A stretch of 64,000 nt of DNA from Paratinospora sagittata (lineage: Eukaryota > Streptophyta > Magnoliopsida > Ranunculales > Menispermaceae): contig CM069594.1 in assembly GCA_035771175.1 (NCBI GenBank), forward strand, positions 45,745,534-45,809,533, written 5' to 3'. This document shows positions 52,101 through 63,797 of the stretch, in pieces. How positions within the stretch are numbered: position 1 is the first letter of the stretch; each line of letters starts with the position of its first letter. A program made the position numbers and the translations under genes. The notes beneath the pieces are model-generated. The model saw only the letters and a list, made by a program, of their open reading frames with translations. It ran no database searches and had not been told where the DNA came from.

Positions 52101-53285
52101 TTGTGCATATCAACCTGCTATATTTCAATAGAGAACATGATACACAACCCAATAATAACACGCTATCCACGTTCGAGACAGAAATCAGATATTTCTAACG
52201 AGAAAAATGTGGCCACTTCTCCTTGCTTGACCTTTCTATACCTAACACAGTTTTGCCTGGTTATTTTAATTGAAATATTCTCTGCTAACACCTCGATGAT
52301 TCCCATTGTCTCGTACGCCCAAAACAACTTTAGATTAAACAACGTTTTAAATTCATATCATTTTGTACTCTCTTCCTCTTTAACCTGCAACTACTAATTT
52401 TATAAAACCCTCATTCTCTGGTTTTCAAAGATAGAACACGCACGATTTTTGCAAGTTAGACTGAGCTTTCCAAAGAGTGTTTAAATCGAAGAAAGTCTTT
52501 ATTCTTGCATTTGTCCAAACAACCTTCGAACTGAATCAAAAGTGCAAACTGTCTTGAAGATAACGTCATTATTTTACAAGTTCTTCATTTTATTCCATTT
52601 GTGCTGAGATTTCCAGAGGCTATCTATTCTTTTAAACTATATGTATGTGAAGTGTTCTCGATAAGAGAAAACAACACCTGTATTTTTTTTTCTAAGAGCT
52701 TGTACTAATCATCAACAACACATCAAACAAAAGTTATTGAAGTCTAAAAAGATCAAGCTCGAAGAACGAAGACATATCTCAAGTCTAATGCAATAGCTTT
52801 ATCTTTGGTGTGTAGGGTAACTTCTCGATCAATCTCAGCACTAAAACTCAGAAAATTGAAAAGTCTTCAAAATCACTTCGATATAGTCTTCCATTTTGGA
52901 AAAAATGTTTTGAGGAAGGTTTTAATTATAATTTCAATGAGTTTTGAATTATCTAATAGTTTTTAATCTTATATCAATATGTTTTGAGTCAATGGAATGG
53001 TTCTTGAGTGTCAAAATATTAATTTTCCAAAAATAAGGCTATTCAGCAATTTGCAAAAATTTTCCAGTTGGCACATGCGCCCTATCAGTGTTGATAGCCC
53101 GCTGATAGGGTTATATAATGAAACATTCGTTTTGTTCCAAAATTGTCTATAGCACGTTATCCCCTTTGATAACTCGCTATAAAGATGTTGTCGTGATCTT
53201 TCCACTTTTAGTAAAGTGGGCAATAGCGCGCTATAGGCCTCGATAAGTAGCTTTCGGAAAGTCTGAAAAACTCGAGCTCTCGGGT
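52101..53285 (+). repeat. Unit 46, full (1,185 bp), X/Y mosaic
   Basis: X-type up to about 52270 (GACAGAAATC, GACCTTTC, GGTTATTTTAATTG), then Y-type (TTCTCTGCTAACACCTCG, CTCGTACGCCC). Confidence 0.94.
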
Positions 53286-54471
53286 TTGTGTATATCAACC
53301 TGCTATCTTTCAATAGAGAACATGATACACAACACAGTAATAACACGCTATCCACGTTTGAGACAAAAATCAGATCTTTCTAACGAGAAAAATGTGGCCA
53401 CTTCTCCTTGCTCGACTTTTCTATACCTTACACAGTTTTGCCTAGTTATCTTAATTGAACTATTCTCTGCTAACACCTTGATGATTCCCATTGTCTCGCA
53501 CGCCCAAAATAACTTTAGATTAAACAACGTTCTGAATTCAAATCATTTTGTACTCTCTTCCTCTTTAACCTGCAAGTACTAATTTTATAAAACCCTCATT
53601 CTCTGATTTTCAAAGATAGAACACGCACGATTTTTGTTTGTTAGACTGAGCTTTCCAAAGAGTGTTTAAATCGAAGAAAGTCGTTATTCTTGCATTTGTC
53701 CAAACAACCTCCGAACTGAATCAAAATTGCAAACTGTCTTGAAGATAACCTCATTATTTTGCAAGTTCTTCATTTTATTCCTTTTGTGCTGAGATTTCCA
53801 GATGCTATCTATTGTTTTAAACTGTAAGTATGTGAAGTGTTCTCAGTAAGAGAAAACATCACCTGTCTTTGTTTTTCTAAGAGCTTGAACTAATCATCAA
53901 CAACACATCAAACAATAGGTATCGAAGTCTACAAAGATCAAGCTCGAAGAACGAAGACATATCTCATGTCTAATGCAATAGTTTTATCTTTGGTGTGTAG
54001 GGTAACTTCTCGATCAATCTCAGCACTAAAACTCAGAAAATCGAAAAGTCCTTAAAATAACTTCGATATAGTATTCCATTTTGAAAAAAAATGTTTTTCG
54101 GAAGGTTTTAATCATAATTTCAATGAGCTTTGAATTATTTAATAGTTTTTAATCTTATATCAATATGTTTTGAGTCAATGGAATGGTTCTTGAGTGTCAA
54201 AATATTAATTTTCCAAAAATAAGGCTATTCAGCAATTTGCAAAAATTTTCCAGTTGGCACTTGCGCCCTATCAGTGTTAATAGCCCGCTGATAGGGTTGT
54301 ATAATAAAACATTTGTTTTTCTTGAAAATTGTCTATAGCGCGCAATCCCTTTTGATAACTCGTTATAAAGATGTTGCCGTGATCTTTCCATTTTTAGTAA
54401 AGTGGGCAATAGGGCGCTATAGGCCTCGACAACTCGCAATCGAAAAGTCTGAAAAACTAGAGCTCTCGGGT
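53286..54471 (+). repeat. Unit 47, full (1,186 bp)
   Basis: Shares CAGATCTTTC with unit 42, five units back. 3' half near 54197-54470 matches the end of unit 43 (offset 4,739 bp). Confidence 0.95.
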
Positions 54472-55658
54472 TTGTGCATATCAACCTGCTATATTTCAAT
54501 AGAGAACATGATACACAACCCAATAATAACACGTTATCCACGTTTGAGACAAAAATCAGATATTTCTAACGAGAAAAATGTGGCCACTTCTCCTTGCTCG
54601 ACTTTTCTATACCTTACACAGTTTTGCCTGGTTATCTTAATTGATATATTATCTACTAACACCTTGATGATTCCCATTGTCTCGCACGCCCAAAACAACT
54701 TTAGATTAAACAACGTTCTGAATTCAAATCATTTTGTACTCTCTCCCTCCTTAACCTGCAACTACTAATTTTATAAAACCCTCATTCTCTGATTTTCAAA
54801 GATAGAACACGCACGATTTTTGCAAGTTAGACTAAGCTTTCCAAAGAGTGTTTAAATCGAAGAAAGTCGTTATTCTTCCATTTTTCCAAACAACCTTCGA
54901 ACTGAATCAAAATTGCAAACTGTCTTGAGGATAACCTCATTATTTGGCAAGTTCTTCATTTTATTCCTTTTGTGCTGAGATTTCCAGAGGCTATCTATTG
55001 TTGTAAACTGTAAGTATGTGAAGTGTTCTCGGTAAGAGAAAACATCACCTGTATTTTTTTTTCTAAGAGCTTGAACTAATCATCAAAAACACATCAAACA
55101 ATAGGTATCGAAGTCTACAAAGATCAAGCTCGAAGAACGAAGACATATCTCAAGTCTAATGGTATAGTTTTATCTTTGGTGTGTAGGGTAACTTCTCGAT
55201 CAATCTCAGCACTAAAACTCAGAAAATTGAAAAAGTCCTTAAAATCACTTCGATATAGTATTCCATTTTGAAAAAAAATGTTTTCCGGAAGGTTTTAATC
55301 ATAATTTCAATGAGTTTTGAATTATTTAATAGATTTTAATCTTATATCAATATGTTTTGACGCAATGGAATGGTTCTTGAGTGTCAAAATATTAATTATT
55401 CAAAAATAAGGCTATTCAGCAATTTGCAAAATTTTTCCTGTTGGCACTTGCGCCCTATCAGTGTTGATAGCCCGCTGTTAGGGTTATATAATGAAACATT
55501 CGTTTTTTTTGAAAATTGTCTATAGCACGTTATCCCCTTTGATAACTCGCTATAAAGATGTTGTCGTGATCTTTCCATTTTTAGTAAAGTGGGCAATAGC
55601 GAGCTATAGGCCTCGATAACTCGCTTTCGGAAAGTCTGAAAAACTCGAGCTCTCGGGT
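54472..55658 (+). repeat. Unit 48, full (1,187 bp)
   Basis: Subfamily II, intact open frame, preceded by a 151-codon frame from 54313. Hairpin right arm mutated (CTGTTAGGG). Confidence 0.95.
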
Positions 55659-56844
55659 TTGTGTATATCAACCTGCTATCTTTCAACAGAGAACATGATA
55701 CGCAACACAGTAATAACACGCTATCCACGTTTGAGACAAAAATCAGATATTTCTAACGAGAAAAATGTGGCCACTACTCCTTGCTCGACTTTTCTATACC
55801 TTACACAGTTTTGCCTCGTTATCTTAATTGAAATATTATCTGCTAACACCTTGATGATTCCCATTGTCTCGCACGCCCAAAACATCTTTAGATTGAACAA
55901 CGTTTTGAATTCAAATCATTTTGTACTCTCTTCCTCTCTAACCTGCAACAACTAATTTTATAAAACCCTCATTCTCTGATTTTCAAAGATAGAACACGCA
56001 CGATTTTTGCAAGTTAGACTGAGCTTTCCAAAGAGTGTTTAAATCGAAGAAAGTCGTTATTCTTGCATTTGTCCAAACAACTTTCGAACTGAATCAAAAT
56101 TGCAAACTGTCTTGAAGATAACCTCATTATTTGGCAAGTTCTTCATTTTATTCCTTTTGTGCTGAGATTTCCGGAGCCTATCTATTGTTTTAAACTCTAA
56201 GTATGTGAAATGTTTTCGGTAAGAGAAAACATCACCTGTATTTTTTTTTCTAAGAGCTTGAACTAATCATCAACAACACATCAAACAATAGGTATCGAAG
56301 TCTAAAAAGATCAAGCTCGAAGAACGAAGACATATCTCAAGTCTAATGCAATAGTTTTATCTTCGGTGTGAAGGGTAACTTCTCGATTAATCTCAGCACT
56401 AAAACTCAGAAAATTGAAAAGTCCTTAAAATCACTTCGATATAGTATTCCATTTTGAAAAAAAATGTTTTCCGGAAGGTTTTAATCCTAATTTCAATGAG
56501 TTTTGAAGTATTTAATAGTTTTTAATCTTATATCAATATGTTTTGACGCAATGGAATGGTTCTTGAGTGTCAAAATATTAATTTTTCAAAAATAAGGCTA
56601 TTCAGCAATTTGCAAAAATTTTCCATTTGGCACTTGCGCCCTATTAGTGTTGATAGCCCGCTGATAGGGTTGTATAATGAAACATTCATTTTTCTTGAAA
56701 ATTCTCTATAGCACGCGATCCCCTTTGATAACTCGCTATAAAGATGTTGTCGTGATCTTTCCATTTTTAGTAAAGTGGGCAATAGCGAGCTATAGGCCTC
56801 GATAACTCGCTTTCGGAAAGTCTGAAAAACTCGAGCTCTCGGGT
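55659..56844 (+). repeat. Unit 49, full (1,186 bp)
   Basis: 3' half carries CTTCGGTGTGAAGGG (near 56361) and CATTTGGCACTTG, repeated in units 51 and 52. Confidence 0.95.
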
Positions 56845-58545
56845 TTGTGTATATCAACCTGCTATCTTTCAATAGAGAACATGATACGCAACACAGTAAT
56901 AACACGCTATCCACGTTTGAGACAAAAATCAGATATTTCTAACGAGTAAAATGTGGCCACTACTCCTTGCTCGACTTTTCTATACCTTACACAGTTTTGC
57001 GTAGTTATCTTAATTGAAATATTCTCTGCTAACACCTTGGTGATTCCCATTGTCTCGCACGCCCAAAACAACTTTACATTAAACAACATTTTGAATCAAA
57101 TCATTATGTACTCTCTTCCCCTTTAACCTGCAACTACTAATTTTATAGAGCCCTCATTCTCTGATTTTCAAAGATAGAACACGCATGATTTTTGCAAGTT
57201 AGACTGAGCTTTCCAAAGAGTTGTTTAAATTGAAGAATGTCGTTATTCTTGCATTTGTCCAAACAACCTTCGAACTGAATCAAAATTGCAAACTGTCTTG
57301 AAGATAGCCTCATTATTTCGCAAGTTCTTCATTTTATTACTTTTGTGCTGAGATTTCCAGAGGCTATCTATTGTTTTAAACTGTAAGTATGTGAAGTGTT
57401 CTCGGTAAGAGAAAACATCACCTGTATTTTTTTTTCTAAGAGCCTGAACTAATCATCAACAACACATCAAACAATAGGTATCGAAGTCTACAAAGATCAT
57501 GCTTGAAGAACGAAGACATATCTCATGTCTAATGCAATAGTTTTATCTTTGGTGTGTAGGGTAACTTCTTGATCAATCTCAACACTAAAACTCAGAGAAT
57601 TGAAAAGTCTTTAAAATCACTTCGATATAGTATTCCATTTCGAAAAAAATGTTTTCCGGAAGGTTTTAATCATAACGAGAAAAATCAGATATTTCTAACG
57701 AGAAAAATGTGGCCACTTCTCCTTGATGATTCCCATTGTCTCGCACGCCCAAAACAACTTTAGATTAAACAACGTTTTGAATTCAAATCATTTTGTACTC
57801 TCTTCCTCTTTAACCTGCAACTACTAATTTTATAAAACCCTCATTCTCTGATTTTCAAAGATAGAACACGCACGATTTTTGCAAGTTAGACTGAGCTTTC
57901 CATAGAGTGTTTAAATCGAAGAAAGTAGTTATTCTTGCGTTTGTCCAAACAACCTTCAAACTGAATCAAAATTGCAAACTTTCTTGAGATTTCTTTTGTG
58001 CTGAGATTTCCAGAGGCTATCTATTGTTTTAAACTGTAAGTATGTGAAGTGTTTTCAGTAAGAGAAAACATCACCTGTATTTTCTCGATCAATCTCAGCA
58101 TTAAAACTCAGAAAATTGAAAAGTCTTTAAAATCACTTCGATATAGTATTCCATTTTGAAAAAAATGTTTTTCGGAAGGTTTTAATCAAAATTTTAATGA
58201 GTTGTGAATTTTTTAATAGTTTTTAATCTTATATCAATATGTTTTGAGTTAATGGAATGGTTCTTGAGTGTCAAAATATTAATTTTCCAAAAATAAGGCT
58301 ATTCAGCAATTTGCAAAAATTTTCCAGTTGGCACTTGCGCCCTATCAGTGTTGATAGCCCGCTGATAGGGTTGTATAATAAAACATTTGTTTTTCTTGAA
58401 AATTGTCTATAGCGCGCTATCCCCTTTGATAACTCGCTATAAAGATGTTGCCGTGATCTTTCCATTTTTAGTAAAGTGGGCAATAGTGCGCTATAGGCCT
58501 CGATAACTCACTATCGGAAAGTCTGAGAAACTCGAGCTCTCAGGT
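56845..58545 (+). repeat. Fused double unit (1,701 bp), copy 1
   Basis: Starts as a normal unit with TAA in the open frame at 56947-56949. From 57671 to 58083 four deletions collapse the end of one unit and most of the next; about 670 bp are missing relative to two units. The sequence then resumes normally to the next anchor. Confidence 0.93.
57671..58083 (+). other. Cluster of four deletions, copy 1
   Basis: (1) CATAACGAGAAAAATCAGAT near 57671-57690 jumps from the AT-rich part into the next unit's open frame and holds an extra ACGAGAAAAA. (2) CCTTG at 57721-57725 is common to both sides of a loss of about 108 bp. (3) CTTGAGATTTCTTTTG near 57986 lacks about 50 bp. (4) CTGTATTTTCTCGATC near 58080 joins the T tract to CTCGATCAATC. 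Confidence 0.85.
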
Positions 58546-59730
58546 TTGTGTATATCAACCTGCCATCTTTCAATAGAGAACATGATACACAACACAATAA
58601 TAACACGCTATCCACGTTTGAGACAAAAATCAGATATTTCTAACGAGAAAAATGTGGCCACTTCTCCTTGCTCGACTTTTCTATACCTTACACAGTTTTG
58701 CCTAGTTATCTTAATTGAAATATTATCTACTAACACCTTGATGAATCCCATTGTCTCGCACGCCCAAAACAACTTTATATTAAACAACGTTTTGAATTCA
58801 AATCATTTTGTACGCTCTTCCTCTGTATGCTGCAACTACTAATTTTATAAAATCTCATTCTCTGATTTTCAAAGATAGAACACGCATGATTTTTGCAAGT
58901 TAGATTGAGCTTTCCATAGAGTGCTTAAATCGAAGAAAGTCGTTATTCTTGCATTTGTCCAAACAACCTTCGAACTGAATCAAAATTGCAAACTGTCTTG
59001 AAGATAACCTCATTATTTCGCAAGTTTTTCATTTTATTCCTTTTGTGCTGAGATTTCCAGAGGCTATCTATTGTTTTAAACTGTAAGTATGTGAAGTGTT
59101 CTCGGTAAGAGAAAACATCACCTGTATTTTTTTTTCTAAGAGCTTGAACTAATCATCAACAACACATCAAACAATAGGTATCGAAGTCTAAAAAGATCAA
59201 GCTCGAAGAACGAAGACATATCTCAAGTCTAATGCAATAGTTTTATCTTCGGTGTGAAGGGTAACTTCTCGATTAATCTCAGCACTAAAACTCAGAAAAT
59301 TGAAAAGTCCTTAAAATCACTTCGATATAGTATTCCATTTTGAAAAAAAATGTTTTCCGAAAGGTTTTAATCCTAATTTCAATGAGTTTTGAATTATTTA
59401 ATAGTTTTTAATCTTATATCAATATGTTTTTACGCAATGGAATGGTTCTTGAGTGTCAAAATATTAATTTTTCAAAAATAAGGCTATTCAGCAATTTGCA
59501 AAAATTTTCCATTTGGCACTTGCGCCCTATTAGTGTTGATAGCCCGCTGATAGGGTTGTATAATGAAACATTCGTTTTTCTTGAAAATTCTCTATAGCAC
59601 GCGATCCCCTTTGATAACTCGCTATAAAGATGTTGCCGTGATCTTTCCATTTTTAGTAAAGTGGGCAATAGTGCGCTATAGGCCTCGATAACTCACTATC
59701 GGAAAGTCTGAGAAACTCGAGCTCTCGGGT
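58546..59730 (+). repeat. Unit 51, full (1,185 bp)
   Basis: Near copy of unit 52 in its 5' half (CTTTATATTAAAC, TGCTGCAACTAC, CATAGAGTGCTTAAATC). GATGAATCCC is shared with the partial unit at the window end. Confidence 0.95.
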
Positions 59731-60915
59731 TTGTGTATATCAACCTGCCATCTTTCAATAGAGAACATGATACACAACACAATAATAACACGCTATCCAC
59801 GTTTGAGACAAAAATCAGATATTTCTAACGAGAAAAATGTGGCCACTTCTCCTTGCTCGACTTTTCTATACCTTACACAGTTTTGCCTAGTTATCTTAAT
59901 TGAAATATTATCTACTAACACCTTGATGATTCTCATTGTCTCGCACGCCCAAAACAACTTTATATTAAACAACGTTTTGAATTCAAATCATTTTGTACGC
60001 TCTTCCTCTTTATGCTGCAACTACTAATTTTATAAAATCTCATTCTCTGATTTTCAAAGATAGAACACGCATGATTTTTGCAAGTTAGATTGAGCTTTCC
60101 ATAGAGTGCTTAAATCGAAGAAAGTCGTTATTCTTGCATTTGTCCAAACAACCTTCGAACTGAATCAAAATTGCAAACTGTCTTGAAGATAACCTCATTA
60201 TTTCGCAAGTTTTTCATTTTATTCCTTTTGTGCTGAGATTTCCAGATGCTATCTATTGTTTTAAACTGTAAGTATGTGAAGTGTTCTCGGTAAGAGAAAA
60301 CATCACCTGTATTTTTTTTTCTCAGAGCTTGAACTAATCATCAACAACACATCAAACAATAGGTATCGAAGTCTAAAAAGATCAAGCTCGAAGAACGAAG
60401 ACATATCTCAAGTCTAATGCAATAGTTTTATCTTCGGTGTGAAGGGTAACTTCTCGATTAATCTCAGCACTAAAACTCAGAAAATTGAAAAGTCCTTAAA
60501 ATCACTTCGATATAGTATTCCATTTTGAAAAAAAATGTTTTCCGAAAGGTTTTAATCCTAATTTCAATGAGTTTTGAATTATTTAATAGTTTTTAATCTT
60601 ATATCAATATGTTTTTACGCAATGGAATGGTTCTTGAGTGTCAAAATATTAATTTTTCAAAAATAAGGCTATTCAGCAATTTGCAAAAATTTTCCATTTG
60701 GCACTTGCGCCCTATTAGTGTTGATAGCCCGCTGATAGGGTTGTATAATGAAACATTCGTTTTTCTTGAAAATTCTCTATAGCACGCGATCCCCTTTGAT
60801 AACTCGCTATAAAGATGTTGTCGTGATCTTTCCATTTTTAGTAAAGTGGGCAATAGCGAGCTATAGGCCTCGATAACTCGCTTTCGGAAAGTCTGAAAAA
60901 CTCGAGCTCTCGGGT
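59731..60915 (+). repeat. Unit 52, full (1,185 bp)
   Basis: Near copy of unit 51 one period away; its 3' half is identical or nearly so to the end of units 49 and 51. Confidence 0.95.
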
Positions 60916-62098
60916 TTGTGTATATCAACCTGCTATCTTTCAATAGAGAACATGATACGCAACACAGTAATAACACGCTATCCACGTTTGAGACAAAAAT
61001 CAGATATTTCTAACGAGTAAAATGTGGCCACTACTCCTTGCTCAACTTTTCTATACCTTACACAGTTTTGCGTAGTTATCTTAATTGAAATATTCTCTGC
61101 TAACACCTTGGTGATTCCCATTGTCTCGCACGCCCAAAACAACTTTACATTAAACAACATTTTGAATCAAATCATTTTGTACTCTCTTCCCCTTTAACCT
61201 GCAACTACTAATTTTATAGAGCCCTCATTCTCTGATTTTCAAAGATAGAACACGCATGATTTTTGCAAGTTAGACTGAGCTTTCCAAAGAGTTGTTTAAA
61301 TTGAAGAATGTCGTTATTCTTGCATTTGTCCAAACAACCTTCGAACTGAATCAAAATTGCAAACTGTCTTGAAGATAACCTCATTATTTCGCAAGTTCTT
61401 CATTTTATTACTTTTGTGCTGAGATTTCCAGAGGCTATCTATTGTTTTAAACTGTAAGTATGTGAAGTGTTCTCGGTAAGAGAAAACGTCACCTGTATTT
61501 TTTTTTCTAAGAGCCTGAACTAATCATCAACAACACATCAAACAATAGGTATCGAAGTCTACAAAGATCATGCTTGAAGAACGAAGACATATCTCATGTC
61601 TAATGCAATAGTTTTATCTTTGATGTGTAGGGTAACTTCTCGATCAATCTCAGCACTAAAACTCAAAAAATTGAAAAGTCTTTAAAATCACTTCGATATA
61701 GTATTCCATTTTGAAAAAAATGTTTTCCGGAAGTTTATAATCATAATTTCAATGAGTTTTGAATTATTTAATAGTTTTTAATCTTATATCAATATGTTTT
61801 GAGTCAATGGAATGGTTCTTGAGTGTCAAAATATTAATTTTTCAAAAATAAGGCTATTCAGCAATTTGCAAAAATTTTCCAGTTGGCACTTGCGCCCTAT
61901 CAGTGTTGATAGCCCGCTGATAGGGTTGTATAATGAAACATTCGTTTTTCTTGAAAATTGTCTATAGCACGCTATCCCCTTTGATAACTCGCTATAAAGA
62001 TGTTACCGTGAACTTTCCATTTTTAGTAAAGTGGGCAATAGCGAGCTATAGGCCTCGAACTCGCTTTCGGAAAGTCTGAAAAACTCGAGCTCTCGTGT
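60916..62098 (+). repeat. Unit 53, full (1,183 bp)
   Basis: Matches 56845 onward at an offset of 4,071 bp up to about 61640, including TAA in the frame at 61018-61020, but lacks the clustered deletions and completes a normal unit. Confidence 0.95.
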
Positions 62099-63797
62099 TT
62101 GTGTATATCAACCAGCTATCTTTCAATAGAGAACATCATACACAACACAGTAATAACACGCTATCCACGTTTGAGAGAAAAATCAGATATTTCTAACGAG
62201 AAAAATGTGGCCACTTCTCCTTGCTCGACTTTTCTATACCTTACACAGTTTTCCTAGTTATCTTAATTTAAATATTCTCTGTTAACACCTTGATGATTCT
62301 CATTGTCTCGCACGCCCAAAACAACTTTAGATTAAACAAAGTTTTGAATTCAAATCATTTTGTACTCTCTTCCTCTTTAACCTGCAACTACTAATTTTAT
62401 AAAACCCTCATTCTCTGATTTTGAAAGATAGAACACGCACGATTTTTGCAAGTTAGACTGGGCTTTCCAAAGAGTGTTTAAATCGATGAAACTCGTTAAT
62501 CTTGCATTTGTCCAAACAACTTTCGAACTGAATCAAAATTGCAAACTGTCTTGAAGATAACCTCATTATTTCGCAAGTTCTTCATTTTATTCCTTTTGTG
62601 CAGAGATTTCCAGAGGCTATCTATTGTTTTAAACTGTAAGTATGTGAAGTGTTCTCGGTAAGAGAAAACATCACCTGTATTTTTTTTCTAAGAGCTTGAA
62701 CTAATCATCAACAACACATCAAACAATAGGTATCGAAGTCTAAAAAGATCAAGCTCGAAGAACAAAGACATATCTCAAGTTTAATGCAATAGTTTTATCT
62801 TTGGTGTGTAGGGTAACTTCTTGATCAATCTCAACACTAAAACTCAGAGAATTGAAAAGTCTTTAAAATCACTTCGATATAGTATTCCATTTCGAAAAAA
62901 ATGTTTTCCGGAAGGTTTTAATCATAACGAGAAAAATCAGATATTTCTAACGAGAAAAATGTGGCCACTTCTCCTTGATGATTCCCATTGTCTCGCACGC
63001 CCAAAACAACTTTAGATTAAACAACGTTTTGAATTCAAATCATTTTGTACTCTCTTCCTCTTTAACCTGCAACTACTAATTTTATAAAACCCTCATTCTC
63101 TGATTTTCAAAGATAGAACACGCACGATTTTTGCAAGTTAGACTGAGCTTTCCATAGAGTGTTTAAATCGAAGAAAGTAGTTATTCTTGCGTTTGTCCAA
63201 ACAACCTTCAAACTGAATCAAAATTGCAAACTTTCTTGAGATTTCTTTTGTGCTGAGATTTCCAGAGGCTATCTATTGTTTTAAACTGTAAGTATGTGAA
63301 GTGTTTTCAGTAAGAGAAAACATCACCTGTATTTTCTCGATCAATCTCAGCATTAAAACTCAGAAAATTGAAAAGTCTTTAAAATCACTTCGATATAGTA
63401 TTCCATTTTGAAAAAAATGTTTTTCGGAAGGTTTTAATCAAAATTTTAATGAGTTGTGAATTTTTTAATAGTTTTTAATCTTATATCAATATGTTTTGAG
63501 TTAATGGAATGGTTCTTGAGTGTCAAAATATTAATTTTCCAAAAATAAGGCTATTCAGCAATTTGCAAAAATTTTCCAGTTGGCACTTGCGCCCTATCAG
63601 TGTTGATAGCCCGCTGATAGGGTTGTATAATAAAACATTTGTTTTTCTTGAAAGTTGTTTATAGCGCGCTATCCCCTTTGATAACTCGCTATAAAGATGT
63701 TGCCGTGATCTTTCCATTTTTAGTAAAGTGGGCAATAGCGCGCTATAGGCCTCAATAACTCACTATCGGAAAGTCTGAGAAACTCGAGCTCTCGGGT
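62099..63797 (+). repeat. Fused double unit (1,699 bp), copy 2
   Basis: Its 3' part repeats the four-deletion structure of 57671-58083 at an offset of 5,252 bp (62923-63335). Its 5' part is a different unit, with ATG lost (AACATCATACAC) and a 1-bp loss near 62252 in the open frame. Confidence 0.93.
62923..63335 (+). other. Cluster of four deletions, copy 2
   Basis: The same four junctions as at 57671-58083, each 5,252 bp later (for example CCTTG at 62973-62977), showing that the rearranged unit was amplified after it formed. Confidence 0.85.

Larger units (their letters stand above)
47361..54471 (+). repeat. Alternating-unit block, about 2,370-bp periodicity
   Basis: AAACAAAAGTTATTGAAG occurs in the 3' halves of units 42, 44 and 46 (near 47990, 50355, 52730) but not in 43, 45 or 47. 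Unit starts are mosaics, so the dimer order is blurred by exchange. Confidence 0.7.

Noticed and set aside
57569..57763. 64-codon open frame at the rearranged unit, repeated at 62821-63015
   Set aside because: It exists only because deletions fused AT-rich non-coding sequence to the open-frame half; it starts at TTG and was duplicated with the segment.
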